DNA from: Lachnobacterium bovis
GTDB lineage: Bacteria; Bacillota; Clostridia; Lachnospirales; Lachnospiraceae
Direction of reading: 5' to 3'
Assembly: GCF_900111325.1 (NCBI RefSeq)
Contig: NZ_FOGW01000022.1
Location: forward strand, 1-41,120
Length of the DNA stretch: 41,120 bases
Positions 1-7,389 of the stretch are shown here, in pieces (position 1 is the stretch's first letter; every line of letters starts with the position of its first letter). A model generated the notes under the pieces. The model was given only the letters and a program-made list of their open reading frames with translations. It ran no database searches and was not told the origin of the DNA. The position numbers and the translations under genes were made by a program.

Positions 1-33
1 AGGAGGTCGCAGGTTCGAATCCTGTCACCCCGA
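1..33 (+). tRNA. tRNA-Pro, 3' part only (probable)
   Basis: The T arm (GCAGG, loop TTCGAAT, CCTGT), the acceptor 3' strand CACCCCG and discriminator A are visible; the rest is cut off by the window edge. The implied 5' acceptor CGGGGTG and the variable region AGGAGGTCG fit clostridial tRNA-Pro(UGG). The anticodon is not in the window, so the identity is inferred. Confidence 0.6.
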
Positions 34-37
34 CTCT

Positions 38-108
38 GCGGGTGTAGTTCAATGGTAGAACACCAGCCTTCCAAGCTGGATACGTGGGTTCGATTCCCAT
101 CACCCGCT
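38..108 (+). tRNA. tRNA-Gly (anticodon TCC)
   Basis: Full cloverleaf of 71 nt. Acceptor GCGGGTG pairs with CACCCGC, the anticodon stem is CCAGC/GCTGG around loop CTTCCAA, and the discriminator is T. It is the first complete gene of the tRNA cluster, 4 nt after the partial Pro gene. No CCA is encoded. Confidence 0.95.
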
Positions 109-132
109 TAACTATGAGAAATAGTTAGGTAT

Positions 133-206
<74 letters not shown>

Positions 207-225
207 TTTGATACTAAGTTATCAT

Positions 226-300
226 GGTGGGTATAGCACAGCTGGTTAGCGCGTCGGATTGTGGTTCCGAAGGTCGTGGGTTCGAACCCCACTTCCCACC
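226..300 (+). tRNA. tRNA-His (anticodon GTG)
   Basis: Cloverleaf including the extra 5' G (G-1) opposite discriminator C, the hallmark of tRNA-His. The anticodon loop carries GTG. Acceptor GTGGGTA pairs with TTCCCAC apart from one T-T mismatch near the base of the stem, which is slightly unusual. Confidence 0.93.
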
Positions 301-327
301 TTAAGTTACGAATGTAACTACAAACAT

Positions 328-399
328 AGGGCTATCGCCAAGCGGTAAGGCACAGGATTTTGATTCCTGCATTCGCTGGTTCGAATCCAGCTAGCCCTG
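328..399 (+). tRNA. tRNA-Gln (anticodon TTG)
   Basis: Cloverleaf of 72 nt. Acceptor AGGGCTA pairs with TAGCCCT, the anticodon stem CAGGA/TCCTG holds loop TTTTGAT, and the discriminator is G, typical of tRNA-Gln. Confidence 0.95.
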
Positions 400-405
400 T
401 TATAT

Positions 406-478
406 GGGATATTAGCTCAGTTGGTAGAGCACTTGACTTTTAATCAAGTTGTCCGGGGTTCGAATCCCCGATGTCTCA
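406..478 (+). tRNA. tRNA-Lys (anticodon TTT)
   Basis: Cloverleaf of 73 nt. Acceptor GGGATAT pairs with ATGTCTC (G-T pairs included), the anticodon stem CTTGA/TCAAG holds loop CTTTTAA, and the discriminator is A. Last gene of the cluster, followed at once by a terminator. Confidence 0.95.
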
Positions 479-484
479 TTTTTT

Positions 485-515
485 AAGTCACGCTGTAGGG
501 TGTGACTTTTTTTTT
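485..515 (+). terminator. terminator of the tRNA cluster
   Basis: Hairpin with arms AGTCAC and GTGACT around a short loop, followed by nine T. It lies 7 nt after tRNA-Lys. Confidence 0.85.
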
Positions 516-565
516 ACTTAAAAACAAATGACAGATTATGAAAGGCAAAAGCAAGGTGAATAATA

Positions 566-1507
566 ATGGATTGTACAATTTATAATAGTAAAATTGTTTT
601 ACAAGATGAAGATGGCCAGGTAATAGCTGGAATTGAATTCCCAAGAGTAAAAAGTAATGTTTGTAAAATAAACAAGGTTTATAGTGCAAAAGAAAAAAAT
701 GGTAAAGATTATATAGACACATTAATGAGAAAAGCAGTAAGACATTTTAGATCGCAGAAAATAGAAGTCTTATTAGATAACAATTACGCAAAAAGATGGT
801 TTGAATCGCATCCTGAAATGCAAGATGTTTTAGCTGCACAAGCATTAAATGGTGATAGTTCGAATAAGCAAAAAACAAAGAAAAATACAACTACTAAGAC
901 GAAGAAAAAAACTAAGTATGTAACAAAAAATAAAAAGCAAAGAGATAATTCTAACGATGATAATTATAGCAACAGGGGGACAGGAATGAAATCTTTTGAA
1001 GAAAATGCGGGAAAAACTGCAAATTTAGGATTGAAGTTAATTTGTAGAGTTCTTCAGATTTTATCAGCTGTTGCACTTGTAGCTGTTTGCATTATGTTTA
1101 GTTATGTAGCGGTTGGTAAAGTTACATATTTTGGAGATCCTTTAGATCCTAATAATAAGAGTGCAATTGCATTTTTAGGAGCATGTGGGTTATTCTTGAT
1201 TTTCTGTTTGATTGAATTTAATTGGATTTTATCAAGACCAAGATTTGCAAATAATGGTAGAGTAGTTAGATTAGATGTAGGACGTGGAGTATTCGTATTT
1301 GTTTTATTCATTATAATGGCATTTGCATCATCATTTATTGTTGATAAAAGTGTATTGTTAGATCAGTCGGCTAATATGGATGTAAAGAGTATAAAAGATG
1401 GAATTGTTTTATTTATAAAATGTTATGGTGTGAATTCTGATAACATAACAAAAATATCTGTTATAGGTTTGATTATGTGTATTATTAGAAGATTTATCGG
1501 AAGATAA
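566..1507 (+). CDS. membrane protein with acetyltransferase-like N-terminal region
   Basis: 313 aa, function unknown. Residues 1-95 resemble small Gcn5-type N-acetyltransferase domains of the YjdJ kind: a strand pair, then the run around DTLMRKAVRHF and the closing motif AKRWFESHPE, which resembles the family's typical C-terminal end. I do not see a clean acetyl-CoA P-loop, so it may be inactive. Residues about 105-140 are a Lys/Thr/Asn-rich linker. About 155-265 hold three hydrophobic segments, and the last 16 residues are again hydrophobic and end in Arg. A cytosolic head tethered to the membrane is inferred. A weak Shine-Dalgarno site (AAGGTG) precedes the ATG. It is a single gene between the tRNA terminator and a convergent lipoprotein gene. 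Confidence 0.75.
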   Translation: MDCTIYNSKIVLQDEDGQVIAGIEFPRVKSNVCKINKVYSAKEKNGKDYIDTLMRKAVRHFRSQKIEVLLDNNYAKRWFESHPEMQDVLAAQALNGDSSNKQKTKKNTTTKTKKKTKYVTKNKKQRDNSNDDNYSNRGTGMKSFEENAGKTANLGLKLICRVLQILSAVALVAVCIMFSYVAVGKVTYFGDPLDPNNKSAIAFLGACGLFLIFCLIEFNWILSRPRFANNGRVVRLDVGRGVFVFVLFIIMAFASSFIVDKSVLLDQSANMDVKSIKDGIVLFIKCYGVNSDNITKISVIGLIMCIIRRFIGR

Positions 1508-1558
1508 AATAATAAGAATAAAAGCATTATTAAATATTAGATAAAGTTTTAAAAGGTA

Positions 1559-1596
1559 CCCTCTTTACTGGAAAGACCAGTAAGGAGGGCTTTTTA
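1559..1596 (+). terminator. terminator between convergent genes
   Basis: Stem of 12-13 bp (arms CCCTCTTTACTGG and CCAGTAAGGAGGG, one G-T pair), loop AAAGA, then five T. It serves the upstream membrane-protein gene; on the other strand the U-tract is weaker, so its use by the lipoprotein gene is uncertain. Confidence 0.88.
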
Positions 1597-1638
1597 AAAT
1601 TTTACATTTATTTTTAACATCTAATTATTTTACAAAAC

Positions 1639-2499
1639 CTAATCTTTTGCATTTTTTTCTAATTCAAGTATAAATTTTATATTTTTTCTTTCATAATCGT
1701 TTAAAACACTTTCATCAAAATCTTGACTATATGTTGTTGGAATATACCATGTAAGAGTTATAAAATAATTAAATAATTTTTGGTCATTAAAAATATAGCC
1801 ATGGCGAGCATATATTTCATTTCGTAATATTTTTAAAACGGTCTTTGAAGCACCCTCAAAATCTTTATTAGTATATAATCGTTTATCTATATCACCATTA
1901 ATTGGATCAGTAACAGATCCGATGTCTCTTATTTCTAGAACATCTTCACAGTATCTATTCATAAGTTTATAATAAGAATCTTCTGTAGCAAGAGCTTTAC
2001 GGATTGCTGTTTGCTCGATAAATTCATTATTATCGAATTCGCCATCTGATTGAGTTATTTTCTTTAGCTTGTTGAAAGGTATAGTGAATTTGGATTTCTG
2101 TTGTGAATTTGTCTGGTTTTCTTTTTTTACGGTCTCTTTTTTAGAGTCTTTGTTTGATGAATTATCGTTATTCTTATTGTTGTTATTACTATTGTTCTTA
2201 TTGTTGTTATTACTATTGTTCTTATTGTTGTTGTTATTATTATTGTTGTTATTATTTGAGTTATCATTATTTTGAATATCATTCTTATTTGAGTCATTAT
2301 TTGATTCACTGTTACTTGAATTATTATTGCTTGAATCATTGCTATTATTTGATTCTTTGAGTGAAACATCATCTTTTTGAGTAGTATTATTAGAAGTATT
2401 ATTATTGGTTGATCCACATCCAAGAACAGTGATTGAGCATAAGACTAATGAACTAAAGATTAATAAATGTTTTTTGATATTTATAAAAATCACCTCCAT
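1639..2499 (-). CDS. Asn-rich lipoprotein with C-terminal YARHG domain
   Basis: 286 aa from the first ATG. A hydrophobic signal segment ends in the lipobox VLGC, so it is probably an extracellular lipoprotein. A long low-complexity region of Asn, Ser, Lys and Asp (about residues 30-130) acts as a wall-spanning linker and contains an 8-residue repeat KNNSNNNN. The last 100 residues end in a YARHG-type domain (motif EIYARHGYIF, later a conserved Trp-Tyr), a family of unknown function found on bacterial surface proteins. The ATG lies on top of the Shine-Dalgarno: codons 1-3 read ATG-GAG-GTG. The best-spaced codon after GGAGG is ATA at 2484, eight bases downstream, which would give a normal signal peptide starting at NIKKHLL. 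The start is therefore uncertain. Confidence 0.8.
   Translation of the reverse strand: MEVIFINIKKHLLIFSSLVLCSITVLGCGSTNNNTSNNTTQKDDVSLKESNNSNDSSNNNSSNSESNNDSNKNDIQNNDNSNNNNNNNNNNNKNNSNNNNKNNSNNNNKNNDNSSNKDSKKETVKKENQTNSQQKSKFTIPFNKLKKITQSDGEFDNNEFIEQTAIRKALATEDSYYKLMNRYCEDVLEIRDIGSVTDPINGDIDKRLYTNKDFEGASKTVLKILRNEIYARHGYIFNDQKLFNYFITLTWYIPTTYSQDFDESVLNDYERKNIKFILELEKNAKD
2174..2221 (-). repeat. 24-bp in-frame tandem repeat coding the Asn-rich linker
   Basis: Two exact 24-bp copies (2174-2197 and 2198-2221), with a degraded third copy following on the + strand. They encode the 8-residue unit KNNSNNNN of the lipoprotein linker. The unit is a multiple of three, so copy-number change would alter linker length without a frameshift. 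Confidence 0.85.
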
Positions 2500-2982
2500 A
2501 TAGATAAAAACTCTATAAAATAAACTTAGAGAAATAACAGGTTATATATGTTACGACTGATTATAGAGTTACACACTATACTATTTAAGAGCATAACTAC
2601 TATGGTATTTATCGGATAAAGAGCTGAAGAAAATTATATGCAATTTTTAGTTTCCACTAAATAAAAAAAATAAATGATGCTAATATAACTACAGGATATA
2701 TTAAGAAAACTTATATATACAAAAAACTGTTCACTAGTGAAAGACATTTGTACGCCCACAAAATAAAAAAATATAAAAATTTTTTTTAGGAAACTAAATT
2801 AAACTTTATATTGTTTGTTGCTTTTAATAAAAACGGAATATGACTAAAATTTACTGAAAATACACCTTTTTTAAACCTGTATGCAATAATGCTTAGATAC
2901 AATAAGGGAAACAAAATGAAATTACGCAATCTTTTCAAGGGTTTTTGCGTATTGTCAGACTAATATTTAATGCTTTAAAATG

Positions 2983-3010
2983 TTGACAAATTGAATAATC
3001 ATAGTATAAT
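2983..3010 (+). promoter_or_regulatory. sigma-A promoter of the opp operon
   Basis: TTGACA at 2983-2988 and TATAAT at 3005-3010, 16 bp apart, both perfect consensus. It is followed by a leader of about 160 nt before oppB. Confidence 0.85.
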
Positions 3011-3057
3011 TACACTCAGAGAAAGATAGTTTTAATTAATAAAATTGGTACAAAGGC

Positions 3058-3097
3058 GTACACAGGGTGACATGATGTGAACCTGTGCATTTTTTAT
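3058..3097 (+). promoter_or_regulatory. leader hairpin with U-tract before oppB (candidate attenuator)
   Basis: Arms CACAGG and CCTGTG enclose a 15-nt loop with a small inner ACAT/ATGT dyad; the 3' arm is followed by CA and six T. It sits about 45 nt after the opp transcription start and 80 nt before oppB, so it could end transcription early. No known riboswitch class was recognised. Confidence 0.55.
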
Positions 3098-3177
3098 ATA
3101 TTTGTAATCAATTAATTATTATCTTAAAGCATCGATAAACATTTCAATATATATTAGGAATAGGAGTGAATATATTA

Positions 3178-4086
3178 ATGATTTATACTTTGAAAAGAGT
3201 ATTACTTGCAATAGTTTCCATTGTTATTGTTAGTACGATTACTTTTTTTGCAATGGAAATGGTTCCAGGTGGTCCGTTTAATAAGGAAAAGGCAACAGAT
3301 CCTGCGACATTAAAAAAATTAGAGGCAAAATATGGTCTTGATCAACCAATACCAGTACAGTATGCAAATTATATGGTTAAGTTTTGCCAAGGAGATTTAG
3401 GAGTTTCATTAAAAACAGGAAGAGAGATTGCTCCTGATCTTGCATCGAAATTTAAAGTGTCTGCAACACTTGGTTCAATAGCGGCTGTAATCGCAATTAT
3501 CGCTGGAATCATTTTAGGAAGTATAGCAGCATTAAATAGAAATAAATTACCAGACAGATTGATAGTATTCTTTACAACGTTAGGTACGGCGATGCCGTCG
3601 TTTGTGTTGGCGACATTGTTATTATGGTTCTTCTGTCAGGAATTAAATCTTGTACCAGCGTGGTCAAAAGATTCACCTAATTATGTATTACCAGTAATTG
3701 CTTTATGTGTTTATCCAATGGCATACATTACACGTTTGACAAAAACAAGTATGTTAGATGTTTTAGGACAGGATTATATTAGAACTGCAAAAGCAAAAGG
3801 CGTTAGAAAAAATAAGATAATATATGTACATGCCTTGAAAAATGCATTGATTCCAGTTATTACATATGTAGGACCAATGGTAGCATATATTTTAACAGGT
3901 TCAATGGTTGTAGAAAATATTTTTACAATTGGTGGTTTAGGATCTTCTTTTGTATCTGCAATTGTTAACCAGGATTATACTATGATTATGGCATTGACTA
4001 TTTTCTTAGCAGTATTAATGGTTGTAGCAAATATGATTACAGATATTATTTACAAATTAGTAGATCCAAGAATTGAGTTTAATTAA
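3178..4086 (+). CDS. oppB: oligopeptide ABC transporter permease OppB
   Basis: 302 aa inner-membrane permease that, with OppC, forms the channel for peptides delivered by OppA. An N-terminal membrane helix leads into the conserved motif around MVPGGPF; about five more hydrophobic segments follow. The EAA coupling loop, which contacts the ATPases, lies at about residues 190-230 (DYIRTAKAKGVRKNKIIYVHALKNA is its core, with a following LIPVITYVG). The first in-frame codon is a GTG at 3166 inside the GGAG ribosome site, so the ATG at 3178, 11 bases after GGAG, is chosen. First gene of oppBCDFA. Confidence 0.95.
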   Translation: MIYTLKRVLLAIVSIVIVSTITFFAMEMVPGGPFNKEKATDPATLKKLEAKYGLDQPIPVQYANYMVKFCQGDLGVSLKTGREIAPDLASKFKVSATLGSIAAVIAIIAGIILGSIAALNRNKLPDRLIVFFTTLGTAMPSFVLATLLLWFFCQELNLVPAWSKDSPNYVLPVIALCVYPMAYITRLTKTSMLDVLGQDYIRTAKAKGVRKNKIIYVHALKNALIPVITYVGPMVAYILTGSMVVENIFTIGGLGSSFVSAIVNQDYTMIMALTIFLAVLMVVANMITDIIYKLVDPRIEFN

Positions 4087-4121
4087 AATACCAAGTTTAG
4101 AAAGGTTAGGTACGAATTATT

Positions 4122-5201
4122 ATGGAACAGTTTAAGAAAAGACAGTTCTTATCTTCACAAATAGATTTAAGTAAATTTAATGCGGATAGTTTTAAAAAAG
4201 CAACAGATGATGAAAAAAAACAGCAAGATGTAATGGGTGAGTCTACTACCTTCTTTAAAGATGGTATGAAGAGATTAAAAAAGAACCCTCTTGCAATGGG
4301 TAGTGTTATTGTTTTACTTTTATTAGTAGTAATTATTTTTGTTGCACCATTAATTTGTCCTTATTCATATTCTGCATTTACACAAATTGATGGTCGAAGA
4401 GATGGTACAGCTACAAATTTAGCTCCTTTTGAGTATTCAATGAGAGAGCAGGAATATATGGATAAAACTGGCAAGAGTTTATTCCCACATATTTGTGGAA
4501 CAGATAACTTAGGTAGAGATTATTTTATCAGAGTTATTTATGGTACTAGAGTATCACTTGCAGTTGGATTTGTATCAGCATTCATGGTATTAATTATTGG
4601 ACTTTTATACGGTGCAATTGCAGGATATTTTGGTGGAACAGTTGATTTGATTATGATGAGAATAGTTGATATTATCTATTCTTTACCAGATATGCTTATT
4701 ATTATTCTTTTATCAGTAGTATTGACTCAGAGATTAGAGCCATTATTAGTTGGAACAGTTTTTGCAAAATTAGGAACTAATATGATTTCTATGTTCTTAG
4801 TATTTGCTCTATTATACTGGGTAGGTATGGCTCGATTAATTAGAGGTCAGATTTTGGCAATTAAGAACAATGAATATGTTTTAGCGGCTAGATGTATTGG
4901 TACAAAAAATTCAAGAATTTTAAGAAAACACATTTTACCTAACTGCTTATCAGTTATTATTATTACAACAGCATTACAGGTTCCAAGTGCAATTTTTACA
5001 GAGAGCTATTTAAGTTTCTTAGGTTTAGGTATTTCTGCACCATTGCCATCGCTAGGAAGTTTAGCAAATGATGCAAGATCGTCATTATTGTCTTATCCAG
5101 AGAGATTAGTAGTTCCAGCGATTGTTATTTGTTTAATAGTATTAGCACTTAACTTAATTGGTGATGGATTACGTGATGCATTTGATTCAAAATTGAATTA
5201 A
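4122..5201 (+). CDS. oppC: oligopeptide ABC transporter permease OppC
   Basis: 359 aa second permease subunit. A long charged cytosolic N-terminus (about 55 residues) precedes the first membrane helix, as is usual in OppC. The periplasm-side loop carries the conserved HICGTDNLGRDYF motif, and the EAA loop (NNEYVLAARCIGTKNSRILRKHILPN) sits at about residues 248-275. The end, GDGLRDAFDSKL, is the standard OppC/DppC terminus. AAAGGTTAGG precedes the ATG. It starts 35 bp after oppB and is cotranscribed with it. Confidence 0.95.
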   Translation: MEQFKKRQFLSSQIDLSKFNADSFKKATDDEKKQQDVMGESTTFFKDGMKRLKKNPLAMGSVIVLLLLVVIIFVAPLICPYSYSAFTQIDGRRDGTATNLAPFEYSMREQEYMDKTGKSLFPHICGTDNLGRDYFIRVIYGTRVSLAVGFVSAFMVLIIGLLYGAIAGYFGGTVDLIMMRIVDIIYSLPDMLIIILLSVVLTQRLEPLLVGTVFAKLGTNMISMFLVFALLYWVGMARLIRGQILAIKNNEYVLAARCIGTKNSRILRKHILPNCLSVIIITTALQVPSAIFTESYLSFLGLGISAPLPSLGSLANDARSSLLSYPERLVVPAIVICLIVLALNLIGDGLRDAFDSKLN

Positions 5202-5215
5202 GGAGATTAGGAAGA

Positions 5216-6232
5216 ATGAGTATGGAAAATAAAAATTTATTAGAAGTAAAAGATCTTCACACTAGTTTTTTTACAGATGCAGGTGAGGTGTGTGCTGTAA
5301 ATGGTGTTTCATTTAATTTAGAGCCGGGCAAAACAATTGGTATTGTAGGTGAGTCTGGTTCAGGTAAGTCAGTTACATCTTACTCAATACTTAGAATTTT
5401 AGCTGATGCTGGTAAAATTACTAGCGGGGAAGTGTTATATAAAGGCGAAGATATTACAAAATGGCCTGAAGATAAAATGCAGAAGTTTAGAGGTGAAAAA
5501 ATCTCTATAATTTTCCAAGATCCTATGACAAGTTTAAATCCTGTTTTTACAATTGGATATCAGTTAGAGGAAGCAATTTTATTACATACAGATAAAACAA
5601 AAGATGAGGCTACAAAAAGAGCAATTGAAATGCTTACATTAGTTGGTGTTAATGAACCAGCATCTAGAATGAAACAGTATCCACACGAGTTATCAGGTGG
5701 TATGAGACAGCGTGTTATGATTGCAATGGCACTTTGTTGTGAACCAGATATCTTGATTGCGGATGAGCCTACAACAGCACTTGATGTTACTATTCAAGCT
5801 CAGATTCTTGAACTTATGAAAAAACTTCAAGACGAATTAGGAATGGCTATTATTATGGTTACTCATGACTTAGGTGTTATTGCATCAATGTGTGATGAAA
5901 TCATGGTAATGTATGGTGGTAGAGTATGTGAGCGAGGAACAGCAGATGATATTTTCTACAATCCAAGCCATGAATATACTAAAGGATTATTACGCTCTAT
6001 TCCTAGAGTTGAAAATATGAATGAAAAATTAGTACCAATCGGTGGTACACCGATCAACTTATTAAATATGCCAGAAGGATGTGCTTTTTGCCCAAGATGT
6101 GAAGAAGCAATGAAGGTATGTTTAAAAGAAAAACCTGATGAAATCGAAATTGGCGAAGGTCATTTCGCAAGTTGTTGGATGAATGTAAAGAAAATGTATG
6201 AAGCACAGGAGGAAGCAAAAAATGAGCAATAA
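5216..6232 (+). CDS. oppD: oligopeptide ABC transporter ATP-binding protein OppD
   Basis: 338 aa ATPase that powers the OppBC channel. Walker A GESGSGKS is at residues 45-52, the Q-loop in IIFQDPMTSLNP, the signature LSGGMRQR near 162-169, Walker B ILIADEPT just after, and the switch His in VTHDLG. The C-terminal oligopeptide/dipeptide domain has four Cys in the family pattern (CAFCPRC...C, then SCWM); in some homologues these bind an iron-sulfur cluster. AGGAGATTAGGAAG precedes the ATG; a second ATG two codons on is an alternative start. The 3' end overlaps oppF by 11 bp, suggesting translational coupling. Confidence 0.95.
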   Translation: MSMENKNLLEVKDLHTSFFTDAGEVCAVNGVSFNLEPGKTIGIVGESGSGKSVTSYSILRILADAGKITSGEVLYKGEDITKWPEDKMQKFRGEKISIIFQDPMTSLNPVFTIGYQLEEAILLHTDKTKDEATKRAIEMLTLVGVNEPASRMKQYPHELSGGMRQRVMIAMALCCEPDILIADEPTTALDVTIQAQILELMKKLQDELGMAIIMVTHDLGVIASMCDEIMVMYGGRVCERGTADDIFYNPSHEYTKGLLRSIPRVENMNEKLVPIGGTPINLLNMPEGCAFCPRCEEAMKVCLKEKPDEIEIGEGHFASCWMNVKKMYEAQEEAKNEQ

Positions 6233-7265
6233 TGACGAATATATCTTAAAGGTCGAGCATCTAAAACAATACTTCCCTGTGAAAAAAGGTTTAAAGAAAA
6301 TGCAGCTTAAGGCTGTTGATGATGTTTCTTTTGCTATTAAACCAGGTGAGACATTAGGTTTAGTAGGAGAATCTGGTTGTGGTAAAACAACAGTTGGTCG
6401 TACATTATTAAGACTTTATGAGCCAACAGCAGGTAAGATTACATTTAATGGTGAAGTTATTTTTGATACTGGAGAGCAGTATGATGAAAATGGTAAGGTT
6501 ATTGTTGATGCATCAGGAAAACCTGTTTTGGGTAAGAAAATCGATAAGAAAATGTTACCATACAGAAAAGAAATGCAGATGGTTTTCCAGGATCCATATT
6601 CTTCATTAAATCCAAGAATGACAGTAGAAGACATTATTGGAGAACCTCTTGATGTTCATGGATTATACAACACAAAAGAAGAAAGAAGAGAAAAAATTCT
6701 TGAACTTATGGAACTTGTAGGTCTTAATGCTGAACATGCAATGCGTTATGCACATGAATTTTCAGGTGGACAAAGACAAAGAATCGGTATTGCAAGAGCT
6801 TTAGCAGTTAATCCGAAATTTATTGTATGTGATGAGGCAGTATCTGCTCTTGATGTTTCAATTCAGGCCCAGGTAATTAATATGTTTGAAGAATTACAGA
6901 AAAAATTAGGTGTAGCATATTTATTTATTGCACATGATTTATTAGTAGTTCGCCATATTTCAGATAGAATTGCAGTTATGTATTTAGGAAAAATAATGGA
7001 AATTGCTGATGCAGATGAATTAAATGAAAATCCAATTCATCCATATACATTAAGCTTGTTGTCAGCAGTTCCAATTCCTGATCCTGAGACAGCAAGAAAG
7101 AGCCAGAGAATTGTTTTAGAGGGAGATGTTCCTAGCCCATTAAGAATGCCTACAGGTTGTCCATTCAGAACAAGATGTAGATATGCGACAGAAAAATGTG
7201 CACAGGAAAGACCAATTCTAACAGATAGAGGAAATGGCCACATGGTTGCATGTTGGAATAAATAA
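6222..7265 (+). CDS. oppF: oligopeptide ABC transporter ATP-binding protein OppF
   Basis: 347 aa partner ATPase of OppD. Walker A GESGCGKT, Q-loop MVFQDPYSSLNPRM, signature FSGGQRQR, Walker B FIVCDEAVSALD and switch His in IAHDLL are all present. Between Walker A and the Q-loop there is an insert of about 30 residues (around FDTGEQYDENGKVIVDASGK), longer than in the classic enteric protein. The C-terminal domain has a Cys cluster. Upstream in-frame starts lie inside oppD; the ATG at 6222 follows AGGAGG by seven bases and is chosen. Confidence 0.95.
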   Translation: MSNNDEYILKVEHLKQYFPVKKGLKKMQLKAVDDVSFAIKPGETLGLVGESGCGKTTVGRTLLRLYEPTAGKITFNGEVIFDTGEQYDENGKVIVDASGKPVLGKKIDKKMLPYRKEMQMVFQDPYSSLNPRMTVEDIIGEPLDVHGLYNTKEERREKILELMELVGLNAEHAMRYAHEFSGGQRQRIGIARALAVNPKFIVCDEAVSALDVSIQAQVINMFEELQKKLGVAYLFIAHDLLVVRHISDRIAVMYLGKIMEIADADELNENPIHPYTLSLLSAVPIPDPETARKSQRIVLEGDVPSPLRMPTGCPFRTRCRYATEKCAQERPILTDRGNGHMVACWNK

Positions 7266-7340
7266 TTAATTGCAAAATATTAAAATGTTTTGCTAAAAGC
7301 TAATTTTATAATTAGACGGTGGAAGAGTTTTTTAATTAGG

Positions 7341-7363
7341 TAACCCCCCAACAAAAGGGTTAA
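7341..7363 (+). promoter_or_regulatory. hairpin between oppF and oppA
   Basis: Small stem AACCC/GGGTT with a C-rich loop and no strong U-tract. Such hairpins before the binding-protein gene often stabilise that mRNA segment; this role is inferred. Confidence 0.4.
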
Positions 7364-7389
7364 AATAAAAAAAATAGGAGGATTTTATT

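Larger units (their letters stand above)
2500..3165. other. AT-rich intergenic region between lipoprotein gene and opp operon
   Basis: No convincing gene. It holds a perfect 10-bp inverted repeat, AACTCTATAA at 2509-2518 and TTATAGAGTT at 2561-2570, the right arm overlapping a minus-strand TATAAT (2560-2565) that could serve the lipoprotein gene. There is also a possible 15-codon ORF (2916-2963) whose sequence contains a 7-bp hairpin (TACGCAA/TTGCGTA), and at the right end the opp promoter and leader hairpin. Confidence 0.6.

Noticed and set aside
2069..2360. Leu- or Tyr/Cys-rich ORFs on the + strand and an Ile/Thr-rich ORF on the other minus frame
   Set aside because: They are frame shadows of the Asn codon runs (AAT/AAC) in the lipoprotein gene, have no ribosome site and show no protein-like composition.
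2916..2963. 15-codon ORF (start ATG after AAGGGAA) in the spacer before opp
   Set aside because: Its sequence contains a 7-bp hairpin and it lies upstream of the opp promoter; too short and without support from composition to list as a gene, though it is noted in the intergenic entry.
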